From Sutcliffiella horikoshii (GTDB lineage Bacteria; Bacillota; Bacilli; Bacillales; Bacillaceae_I), in contig NZ_RXZI01000006.1 of assembly GCF_021991925.1 (NCBI RefSeq), forward strand, positions 124,001 through 188,000: 64,000 nucleotides of DNA. Direction: 5' to 3'. The notes beneath the pieces were generated by a model that was given only the letters and a program-made list of their open reading frames with translations, was not told the DNA's origin and ran no database searches. The position numbers were made by a program, and so were the translations under genes. This document shows positions 46,817 to 53,154 of the stretch, piece by piece. Positions within the stretch are counted from its first letter, which is position 1. Every line of letters starts with the position of its first letter.

Positions 46817-47836
46817 ATGGCATTGAAGCATGTTTCATTATACACGCAGATAAAAGAAAGAAGGGCAGAGGATAAGCACTCCTTTCAAGAAAATAAGTTT
46901 ATCACTACTATTAAAAAAAATACAGCAAAATACAATCTCGATAATATCTCCCGTACTAAAGCATATGCAGCCTATTATAATAGGAATCCAGAGGTCAAAT
47001 GGGCCTTTTTGGCGAGCATGGTATCCCGCAATGCCGGATGGAATATGACAGACCTTCAAGGAAGATGGTTTACGCTTGCACTGGAATGGCAAAAACGTTT
47101 TCCGATTTTTCTTACGTACGAGAAGGCCAATTGGCTTATTTTTAACGATGCTTTTCCACAATTATTACTTTATGAATTATCCCTTCATTATAACAGACCG
47201 TTTTTTCATTTATTGAAAGAATTTAATGTATCTTGCTTTATGGAAGCAGAATGGCAACTTTTTTGGGAAGAAGGGGATAAGGAAAGATTGATGACATCCT
47301 TGATCATCAATGAACAGAATTTGATACAAGAACCAGTATTACATAATAAAAAAATAAAAAGAAAAGTATTTGGTACAAGTGTATATGCTTTCCAGGACTT
47401 GGGACATTTTAGTTGTGTCATTTTTCCGACACTTGAGGGCAGGTTATATGGCTACTCTGTCCATGGTTTTCAGAAACTTGATAATAGAATTGAACTTGGA
47501 AAGAAATTGTCTTCATTGTTGTTTGTCGATGAACTCAAAGATTCCTTTTATAACTTTTCCTTGAAAACCGAACATACCGGATCTCGTTATGATTATGAAC
47601 AATATTTACATGAAAATTTGTATAGGGAGACCCCTTTTCTTAGGGGAGTATATCCAATCATCCCACATAATAATGTAATAGCTCAGAATGATTGGGTTTT
47701 TGGAAAGGAAAAGCAAATTCAGAAATGGAGAAAACCTGTTTCTCGAGTAGTAGGCGAAAAAATGGACATTACCGAATGGTTTATTCATAAACAACATCAA
47801 ATGCACAGCTTAATTGCATTAAAAAGCTGGCTATAA
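46817..47836 (+). CDS. yppC: YppC family protein (DUF2515)
   Basis: The 339-residue protein matches YppC of B. subtilis, encoded divergently from recU-ponA. The NAGWNMTDLQG stretch and the PIIPHNNVIAQNDWVF stretch are typical. There is no signal peptide; the character is that of a soluble or peripherally bound protein with many aromatic residues. The frame opens at TTG 46787, but the ATG at 46817 has AAAGGAAG just upstream. The function is not known. Confidence 0.82.
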   Translation: MALKHVSLYTQIKERRAEDKHSFQENKFITTIKKNTAKYNLDNISRTKAYAAYYNRNPEVKWAFLASMVSRNAGWNMTDLQGRWFTLALEWQKRFPIFLTYEKANWLIFNDAFPQLLLYELSLHYNRPFFHLLKEFNVSCFMEAEWQLFWEEGDKERLMTSLIINEQNLIQEPVLHNKKIKRKVFGTSVYAFQDLGHFSCVIFPTLEGRLYGYSVHGFQKLDNRIELGKKLSSLLFVDELKDSFYNFSLKTEHTGSRYDYEQYLHENLYRETPFLRGVYPIIPHNNVIAQNDWVFGKEKQIQKWRKPVSRVVGEKMDITEWFIHKQHQMHSLIALKSWL

Positions 47837-47837
47837 T

Positions 47838-47866
47838 AAAACAGCTCCCGTTAAAGGAGCTGTTTT
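47838..47866 (+). terminator. yppC terminator
   Basis: AAAACAGCTCC pairs with GGAGCTGTTTT over a 7-base loop; the T run is inside the 3' arm. It can act in both directions and also ends sspM on the minus strand. Confidence 0.75.
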
Positions 47867-47879
47867 CATGTTTGGTACA

Positions 47880-47984
47880 TCATGTGGAAGGGCGGTTTGG
47901 CCCTTTTAGTTTTTTGTCTTCTTGCCCAGGTGCGCTTTCCACTTGGTTTTTTCGTTGTTGTTGATTTTTCTGTTGTTTGGACAT
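47880..47984 (-). CDS. sspM: Small acid-soluble spore protein M
   Basis: This 34-residue frame runs leftward from ATG 47984 to TGA 47880. The product starts MSKQQKNQQQRKNQ and ends EDKKLKGPNRPST; the end matches SspM of B. subtilis (DKKLGGPNRPST). SspM is a minor protein of the forespore, made late under sigma-G. AAGGAGGAG lies 8 bases before the start. It is very basic and glutamine-rich. It converges with yppC and diverges from yppD. Confidence 0.88.
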   Translation of the reverse strand: MSKQQKNQQQRKNQVESAPGQEDKKLKGPNRPST

Positions 47985-48175
47985 TGTAAGAACTCCTCCT
48001 TGCTTTATCATTCATTAGTATTTTTCACTATTTGCCGTACATTCATGCGAAAAATGAAAGAGGATTTGCAAATAAACACTTTCTTTGACGAATTGCTTCT
48101 AGTTTTGTCACACGGGAAGGGAGAGGGGCTGATACGGCGAAATCATATACTAACAAAGTATGGAGGGGATTTCGT

Positions 48176-48433
48176 ATGTCCAATTTATTGGTATCTAGAA
48201 GTGAGATTACGGACTTGTTCCACGAAATGATGCTTCAAATGGATGTGTTGGAAGAGACAATGTCAAGTTCACTTAAAATAGAGAGGGAAGAAATGGAAGA
48301 GGTAATGAAACACCAGATTAATCGCCTGCACGTTACATTGGATGAAGTGGAAAAAGTGATGGCAGAACATCGTGTGTCAAAGGTACCGGCTCCAAAAGCG
48401 ATCAACTTTAACCAGAACGCTTACTCTGTGTAA
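48176..48433 (+). CDS. yppD: Small coiled-coil protein at the yppD position
   Basis: This 85-residue protein is predicted to be nearly all helical, with heptad-like leucine and methionine spacing from about 15 to 65 (EMMLQMDVLEETMSSSLKIEREEMEEVM), and a loose C-terminal tail. I assign yppD mainly from its place between yppC/sspM and yppE; sequence identity is not certain. ATGGAGGGGATTTCGT precedes the ATG. It is 39 bases from yppE, so the pair is probably an operon. Confidence 0.65.
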   Translation: MSNLLVSRSEITDLFHEMMLQMDVLEETMSSSLKIEREEMEEVMKHQINRLHVTLDEVEKVMAEHRVSKVPAPKAINFNQNAYSV

Positions 48434-48472
48434 GAAGTTATGGTAATATGTATTGCTAGAGGTGAGGGAAAA

Positions 48473-48829
48473 ATGTCTGGCAATCAAAAGAGTGTCCATA
48501 AACAATCTGCTCAAGTATTGCATTACTTGGACAGGGTGGAAGATATATTTCATTTAACGAGAGAAAAGAATGAAAATCCCGATTTTTTTCTTACGGTCAA
48601 GCCATTCGCGGATGAAGTTCATGCATTGGTTCAGCAGTGGGAAAAAACAGTGAAAGAGTGGATTCTGACAGAAAAGCCAAAGAACATCCATATCCAGCAG
48701 ATAGACAGTACAGTAGAGAACATAAACATGGTTACTGTACAGTGTTTCTATCCTGATACACGTGAAAAACGGTTTAAGGGCATGATACAATCCATTAGAT
48801 ATGTATTGAATGATACCCTATCAAAATAA
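48473..48829 (+). CDS. yppE: YppE family protein (DUF1798)
   Basis: The 118-residue protein fits YppE of B. subtilis, a small four-helix bundle of unknown role. The features seen are the start KSVHKQSAQVLHYLDRVEDIF and CFYPDTREKRFKGMIQSIRYVLN near the end. The frame opens at 48440, but the ATG at 48473 has AGAGGTGAGGG upstream. It follows yppD and ends before a hairpin terminator. Confidence 0.82.
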   Translation: MSGNQKSVHKQSAQVLHYLDRVEDIFHLTREKNENPDFFLTVKPFADEVHALVQQWEKTVKEWILTEKPKNIHIQQIDSTVENINMVTVQCFYPDTREKRFKGMIQSIRYVLNDTLSK

Positions 48830-48838
48830 AAGGATGGT

Positions 48839-48876
48839 TAAGCCTGATCAAGTAATTGGTCAGGCTTACCTTTTTT
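48839..48876. terminator. Terminator after yppE
   Basis: TAAGCCTGA pairs with TCAGGCTTA over a 12-base loop, followed by CCTTTTTTG. It separates yppE from a converging small gene. Confidence 0.75.
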
Positions 48877-48881
48877 GTTGC

Positions 48882-49049
48882 TTATGAGCGATCCTTTTCT
48901 GCTTTGTTGCTTACTGGTCGGTCCTCAGCCGTTGCAACAGGCTCGATTGCATATTCTACCTTTTCGAAGACCTTCTTCTCAGCTGGCATTGCACCAATAG
49001 TTGGTTCATGCCCTTTTTTCTTATGATTAAAGCTTTTTCCACGACTCAT
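48882..49049 (-). CDS. Unknown small basic protein
   Basis: I do not recognise this 55-residue product. It begins MSRGKSFNHKKKGHEPTIGAMP and becomes acidic, ending in NKAEKDRS. There is no membrane segment; it is likely disordered, in the manner of minor spore proteins. The frame extends upstream, but the ATG at 49049 has a strong AAAGGAGGG site 8 bases before it, which is the best evidence that it is a gene. It converges with yppE. Confidence 0.6.
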   Translation of the reverse strand: MSRGKSFNHKKKGHEPTIGAMPAEKKVFEKVEYAIEPVATAEDRPVSNKAEKDRS

Positions 49050-49230
49050 TCTTTTCCCTCCTTTACTCGACTTAGCTTTCCACGCAAATGAATTTCTCAT
49101 TACTTATAGGTCAGAAAATAAAAGGCTGTTTTCGCAAACTTTATTGTTTTTTCGTACGTTCGAATATACTTGGAGTAAGTTTAAGCTGGGGAGCCAAGCC
49201 AATTGAGATGTAAATTTCAAGGTTTCCATT

Positions 49231-49320
49231 TATCCAACAACTTTAGAATTTTATCCGCGAATTTTTAGATTTATCCGCTACTTTTTCAATTTATCCACTA
49301 CTTTTGCTTAGATAACCGCC
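49231..49320. repeat. 20-21-bp phased array, word TATCCGC
   Basis: TATCC(A/G) starts at 49231, 49252, 49272 and 49292, with TAACCGC at 49313: steps of 21, 20, 20 and 21. Units read roughly TTTATCCGCTACTTTT. It lies in the 604-base gap between the small gene at 48882-49049 and yppF. Confidence 0.7.
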
Positions 49321-49360
49321 AATCGACACGCATCGACACAAATTAAAAGGGAGCGACCCA

Positions 49361-49477
49361 TCAAGATACCTTCTTCTCCTCGATCTCATCATCCATAAAC
49401 CTGAAATACGGCAGCAACATACCCACCAACGCGACAACAGCAATCATAAAACCTATTACATTGGTCTCACTCCCCAC
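49361..49477 (-). pseudogene. Possible relic of a membrane transporter C-terminus
   Basis: A 38-codon frame from GTG 49477 to TGA 49361 encodes one membrane helix (NVIGFMIAVVALVGMLLP) and an acidic and basic tail (YFRFMDDEIEEKKVS). It looks like the last helix and tail of a transporter such as an MFS protein. There is no ribosome site before the GTG and an in-frame stop lies just upstream. I read it as a gene remnant, but a small membrane protein cannot be excluded. Confidence 0.35.
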
Positions 49478-49653
49478 ACGTTAACAAGCATTCCGCCAAT
49501 TCCCAAGGGCTAAGAATACAACTTGCAAATTCAATAGTATGTAAAAAGCAAAAAGTCCAATGGCCTACTTTTTGCATGTAAATTGCAACAATCTTTGAGA
49601 AAAGAGCCAAATAAAAAGAGACCTTAAAAGGTCTCAAAGTAATATTCACAGTA

Positions 49654-49857
49654 TTAAGTTAGTTCTAATAAATCTTCAAATGTATTAGGTGGAACAGCAC
49701 CTTTGGCTTCCAATTCACGAATCAGATTACGAAAATGACTTATTGTCAGGTCTCCGCCAAGATAAAGCTTTCTAGCAAAATCCATTAACTCGTTGTGTTC
49801 GATCGGTTCATAGTTCTTACAGGCGACAAATTTATGACGCAACTCTTCTAGTACCAT
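49654..49857 (-). CDS. yppF: YppF family protein
   Basis: This 67-residue protein matches YppF of B. subtilis: ELRHKFVACKNYEP, LMDFARKLYLGGDLTISHFRNLIRELEAKGA. It is small, helical and soluble, and its function is unknown. GGGGGGATTTGC precedes the ATG at 49857. It is encoded opposite to yppG, as expected for this cluster. Confidence 0.82.
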   Translation of the reverse strand: MVLEELRHKFVACKNYEPIEHNELMDFARKLYLGGDLTISHFRNLIRELEAKGAVPPNTFEDLLELT

Positions 49858-49997
49858 GCAAATCCCCCCACTCTTGAAGTTAATTTTATGATAGCATGCA
49901 AAGGGAATTTTTCTTGTTTTTTAAAAAATGAAACTTCCGACAAAAAAAGACGAATTTTGCAGACTGTAGCGCGTTTTCTCCAGTGATGGGAATAGGC

Positions 49998-50025
49998 ACC
50001 TTTCCTCCTATCAGTTCATATGTTA
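49998..50025 (+). promoter_or_regulatory. Sigma-K-like promoter of yppG
   Basis: AC at 49998-49999, 17 bases, then CATATGTTA at 50017-50025 match the sigma-K consensus (AC, 16-17 bases, CATANNNTA). It lies 30 bases before the yppG start and fits late mother-cell expression. Confidence 0.6.
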
Positions 50026-50054
50026 TGTATAGCTAGAAAAGAGGAGGGGTTTGA

Positions 50055-50681
50055 ATGTTTAGGAAAATGTATGGCAGACCTAGACATTTATCATATAACC
50101 GCAACATGTCATTATTTAATCAGCTTCCTTTCTTAAACAACATTCTGCCTTACGGAAATGGTGGAGGAATGCAAGGGATGTTCCCTCAGCAGTTTATGGG
50201 TGGAGGGTGGATGAATCAACAGGGGATGAATCCTAACTACATGAATACGATGCCTTTTTCAGGAGGAAATGTTCCATCGTCAGGATTTCCAGCAAATAAC
50301 ATGAATCAGATGGGGCAGAATCCATATCAACCAAACATGGGAGTTGGTCAGAATCCTTTCCAACCAGGCATGCAGGTGGGTGGCATGGTACAAAATGGAA
50401 TCCCTATGGGGATGCAGATACCAGGAATGGCTCAAGGCGGAGGTTTGAATGGAGGGTTCATGCCGAACCAATTGGGTATGCCTTTTATGAACCCATACCC
50501 GACTCAATCTCAATCGGCAAAACCGCAGGCATCTCAGGTGAGTTCTTTTATGAACCAATTCAAAGGACAGGACGGAAACGTCGATATGAAGAAGATGATG
50601 GATACTGCGGGTCAGATGATGAATACGGTGAATCAATTAAACAACATGTTTAAAGGTCTTGCAGCAACGTTCAAAGCATAA
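50055..50681 (+). CDS. yppG: YppG-like spore coat protein
   Basis: The 208-residue product has a low-complexity middle rich in G, M, N, P and Q and a conserved end, SSFMNQFKGQDGNVDMKKMMDTAGQMMNTVNQLNNMFKGL. That end is the YppG signature; B. subtilis YppG is a coat-associated protein. The low-complexity part is much longer than in the B. subtilis protein (about 125 residues in all). AAGAGGAGGGG precedes the ATG. The sigma-K-like promoter supports a coat role. Confidence 0.85.
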   Translation: MFRKMYGRPRHLSYNRNMSLFNQLPFLNNILPYGNGGGMQGMFPQQFMGGGWMNQQGMNPNYMNTMPFSGGNVPSSGFPANNMNQMGQNPYQPNMGVGQNPFQPGMQVGGMVQNGIPMGMQIPGMAQGGGLNGGFMPNQLGMPFMNPYPTQSQSAKPQASQVSSFMNQFKGQDGNVDMKKMMDTAGQMMNTVNQLNNMFKGLAATFKA

Positions 50682-50765
50682 AGTGACGATACCTACTTAA
50701 AAGATACTATAAACAAGACAACTTTCAGATTAAAACTATCATTTAGTGAGGTTAACTGTTGAAAC

Positions 50766-50895
50766 AGTTGATCTCCGTTGCAGGAGCTACGCTTTCCGCG
50801 GCCGGTCCGGAAGCCTCTTCAGGCTACGCCTTGCGGGGTCTTCCGTGTACCTACCTCCTGCAGGAGCCTCCGCTCCTTCCACTGCGAACAACTAG
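50766..50895. repeat. Palindromic element, copy 3 (after yppG)
   Basis: A 130-bp copy runs from AGTTGATC at 50766 to ACAACTAG at 50895. It has GCTTTCCGCGG, GGTCCGGAAGCCTC, TTGCGGGGTCTTCC and CTCCGCTCCTTCCACTGC. Outside it on the right, TTTGTCTACACACTGAAAG (to 50934) matches the outer end of the copies at 52.1 and 63.4 kb. On the left only CTTTCAG (about 50720) remains. Confidence 0.8.
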
Positions 50896-50931
50896 AGGTT
50901 TAAATCATTTTTGAACTTTGTCTACACACTG

Positions 50932-50960
50932 AAAGATGCCCTAAACAGGCATCTTTTTAT
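50932..50960. terminator. Terminator between copy 3 and the GNAT gene
   Basis: AAAGATGCC pairs with GGCATCTTT over a 7-base loop, with TTTTTAT on the plus strand. No matching hairpin is seen on the left side of the element here. Confidence 0.65.
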
Positions 50961-50965
50961 GTTGC

Positions 50966-51466
50966 TTATAAATGCAGGGCCATATGCTCTTCGTCTAAGA
51001 ATAACCCATCCACATAAAGTGCGGCTTTTTCATAGCCATAAACTTCAAATCCATAACTTTCATATAATTTTTTTGCATGGGTGTTACTTGCAGCAACTGT
51101 TAATTGAATTTGTTTCAATCCTGGAATCTTTTTAGCACGTGTTAGGGTGTATTCAAGCATTTGCTTACTGAATCCTTTACCTCTATAATCTTCTGAAATG
51201 TATACACCCCAGATGGTGCCTTTATGTCTAAACTTGAGTTTGTCTGCCCTCTGAAATCCAATCATACCAACAAGATTGGATTGATGAAAAAGGCCGTAGA
51301 TGAAAGAGTCCTCATTTTCTAGGACCTTTCTTTTTATTTCTTGTAAAGTATGTGTTTTTTCTTCCGCGAAGCTAGAAGCAAAGGAAGCTGGTTCTTTTTG
51401 TAACGATTCCAACCTTAGCTTTTGATATTGCTCCGCATCTCTTTTATGTAATACTCGCATCTCCAA
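50966..51466 (-). CDS. GNAT family N-acetyltransferase
   Basis: The 166-residue protein is a single GNAT domain. The acetyl-CoA loop is GVYISEDYRGKGFSKQMLEY (motif A), followed by QIQLTVAASNTHAKKLYESYGFEVYGYE (motif B), which is typical of protein or amine acetyltransferases. The substrate cannot be told. I start at TTG 51466, seven bases after GGGAGG; an ATG two codons later is also possible. It has no close partner gene. Confidence 0.85.
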   Translation of the reverse strand: MEMRVLHKRDAEQYQKLRLESLQKEPASFASSFAEEKTHTLQEIKRKVLENEDSFIYGLFHQSNLVGMIGFQRADKLKFRHKGTIWGVYISEDYRGKGFSKQMLEYTLTRAKKIPGLKQIQLTVAASNTHAKKLYESYGFEVYGYEKAALYVDGLFLDEEHMALHL

Positions 51467-51488
51467 AGCGATTCCTCCCGGCCGATGG

Positions 51489-51518
51489 AAAAAAGGAGAG
51501 TGGCATACTCTCCTTTTT
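51489..51518 (-). terminator. Terminator of the small gene at 51527
   Basis: AAAAGGAGAGT pairs with ACTCTCCTTTT over a 5-base loop; T runs lie on both strands. Confidence 0.75.
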
Positions 51519-51526
51519 AGTTGCCG

Positions 51527-51718
51527 TCATTTATGATATTCACCTTTAGGTTCCTGTTCAAAGAAAAAATTGTCTAGCTGCTCTTCTTCCTGATGGTTAA
51601 GGGAAGAACTGTAATAGGGATTTTCATCTTTCTGTTTATCATCAAGATTCGTCTTAATAACCAGTGAAGGCGAAGTTGATGGACTAGCGTATACTTTTTT
51701 ATATGTTTCTTTGCTCAT
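51527..51718 (-). CDS. Unknown small protein
   Basis: I do not recognise this 63-residue product. It starts MSKETYKKVYASPSTSPSLVIK and ends in FFFEQEPKGEYHK. It is hydrophilic, with an acidic second half and no membrane segment. AGGAGGTG lies 8 bases before the ATG at 51718; another ATG is directly upstream at 51721. The strong ribosome site and the terminator support it as a gene. Its place among spore genes hints at a role there, but nothing more can be said. Confidence 0.6.
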   Translation of the reverse strand: MSKETYKKVYASPSTSPSLVIKTNLDDKQKDENPYYSSSLNHQEEEQLDNFFFEQEPKGEYHK

Positions 51719-51856
51719 CATGAACACCTCCTAACATTTATCCTGTGTGTATAGGAGAAAATTATGTAGTGATCATGGTTGAAATTCATTTCCAATCATA
51801 AAATGAAAAGCTTCTATCCAAGCTAAGAGGGACTAATAAGAAAGGGGGGCAATATC

Positions 51857-52006
51857 ATGACAAACAGAAATGATAACAGAGAACGTAAAAATAAATACCC
51901 TAATAATCAACACGCACAAGAAACTGCAAAAGAGCTTGCAACCATCCAGATGGACTCGACTCCTGAAGAAAACGAGAAATACGGTTCTAAGTCACATAAA
52001 AACTAA
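51857..52006 (+). CDS. Unknown small hydrophilic protein
   Basis: A 49-residue frame from ATG 51857 to TAA 52006 begins MTNRNDNRERKNKYPNNQHAQ and ends YGSKSHKN. It is rich in N, K, E and Q and should be disordered, in the style of minor small acid-soluble spore proteins, although I cannot match it to a named one. AAGGGGGGC lies 6 bases before the start. A hairpin follows nine bases after the stop. Confidence 0.6.
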   Translation: MTNRNDNRERKNKYPNNQHAQETAKELATIQMDSTPEENEKYGSKSHKN

Positions 52007-52014
52007 AATAAAAA

Positions 52015-52039
52015 AACAACGCAGCTATTCTGCGTTGTT
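52015..52039. terminator. Terminator-like hairpin, left copy
   Basis: AACAACGCAG pairs with CTGCGTTGTT over CTATT. The first 23 bases recur without change at 52482-52504, on the other side of the composite element. Confidence 0.7.
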
Positions 52040-52484
52040 CAGTCCGTAGACAAACCCTAATTATCATTAGATTTGCACTTAACAGTTGATCTTCGTTCCA
52101 GGCGCTTCGCTTATCCGTAGGGCGGTCCGGAAACCTCCTCGGGCTGCGCCAAAGCCACTGGAAAAGTACATTATTAAAGTAATCTGTTCCATACCGCTGT
52201 TGATTTCCGCAAACGGCTTCGCTTTCCGCGGGGCGACCTTGAGCCTCCTCGGGCTGCGCCCTGCGGGGTCTCAACATTGTCGCTACCTCCCCGCAGGAGT
52301 CTTCGCCTTATGCTCCAATCAACAGCTAGAAATCATTAGCACGATAAATTATTGGGTTTTTCAGTGGCCTCGGGCTTCGTCCTGCGGGGTCTTCCCTGTC
52401 CCTTCCTCCCGAGGGAGTCTTCGTGCCTTCCACTACGATCAACTTGAAAATTTCTATGAAATTTACTTTGTCTACAAGCTGAAC
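52037..52484. repeat. Palindromic element, copy 4 (composite, nested)
   Basis: The outer ends are imperfect 18-bp inverted repeats, GTTCAGTCCGTAGACAAA at 52037-52054 and TTTGTCTACAAGCTGAAC at 52467-52484 (15 of 18 pair). Inside are three pieces: a left half at 52084-52161, a full copy with perfect GCTGTTGATT ends at 52196-52326, and a right half at 52357-52446. The middle copy seems to have entered an older one. The 527-base gap holds no credible gene. Confidence 0.8.
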
Positions 52485-52506
52485 AACGCAGCTATTCTGC
52501 GTTGCT
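52482..52506. terminator. Terminator-like hairpin, right copy
   Basis: This has the same stem and loop as the hairpin at 52015. It lies 30 bases before the Hsp20 stop codon, on the 3' side of that minus-strand gene. Confidence 0.7.
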
Positions 52507-52533
52507 TTCGTTTATGGTTCTGAAATGGAAAAG

Positions 52534-52998
52534 CTATTCCTGTATATTGATTTGTTTTATGTTTTTCTTAGGTATTCGAATTTGCAAAAGGCCATCCCGA
52601 TAGTTTGCCTGTAAAGCGTTCAATTTTACGTAGGCAGGGACAGGGATGGTGCGTTTGGATTGTTTCATGGAATAGCTGTTGCTTACATAACGTGTTGTGT
52701 CATCGATTGTTTCGAGTTGTTCTTCATTTTTGACCGAGATAGTTAAATATCTGTCAAAGGTTTCAATACTGATTTGTTCCTTCTTCACTCCCGGAAGCTT
52801 GCAGCTTACAATAAATTCTCCTGATGTTTCTCTTGTTTCAATTGGTAGGGAAGCGTCCGCAAAGGTATTCCCGAAAAAATCATCCAGTTGCTGCAACATC
52901 CCTTTTATAGGGGAACTACTAAAAAAAGAATCAATGGATGTCATAAGATTGTTCTGGGTATGTCTTTTCTGTGGAAACTTATCTTGATCATCTTTCAT
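52534..52998 (-). CDS. Hsp20 family small heat shock protein
   Basis: The 154-residue product is a small alpha-crystallin chaperone that would hold unfolding proteins. The crystallin domain covers about 55-150, with FIVSCKLPGVKKEQISIETFDRYLTISV and the end motif ANYRDGLLQIRIPKK (A-x-x-x-x-G-L-x-I). Its N-terminal 50 residues are polar and variable. The frame opens 37 codons upstream, but the ATG at 52998 has AAAGGAGAAATT before it. Some Bacillus members of the family are coat proteins (CotM, CotP), so a spore role is possible. Confidence 0.88.
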   Translation of the reverse strand: MKDDQDKFPQKRHTQNNLMTSIDSFFSSSPIKGMLQQLDDFFGNTFADASLPIETRETSGEFIVSCKLPGVKKEQISIETFDRYLTISVKNEEQLETIDDTTRYVSNSYSMKQSKRTIPVPAYVKLNALQANYRDGLLQIRIPKKNIKQINIQE

Positions 52999-53154
52999 GG
53001 AATTTCTCCTTTCTTGCTCTTTATCATTACTATATTGAACGCAGCCTACATGGGTTACATATTTTAGTGATGGAGTAATCGACAAAATTTTCATGGTAAG
53101 CGCGTACAATCTATGATATTTTTGGAAGTAAGAAGTTAAAAAAGGAAGTTTATT

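Noticed and set aside
52086-52523. 145-codon frame in the composite element
   Set aside because: It runs through inverted repeats and a hairpin, lacks a ribosome site and has no recognisable domain.
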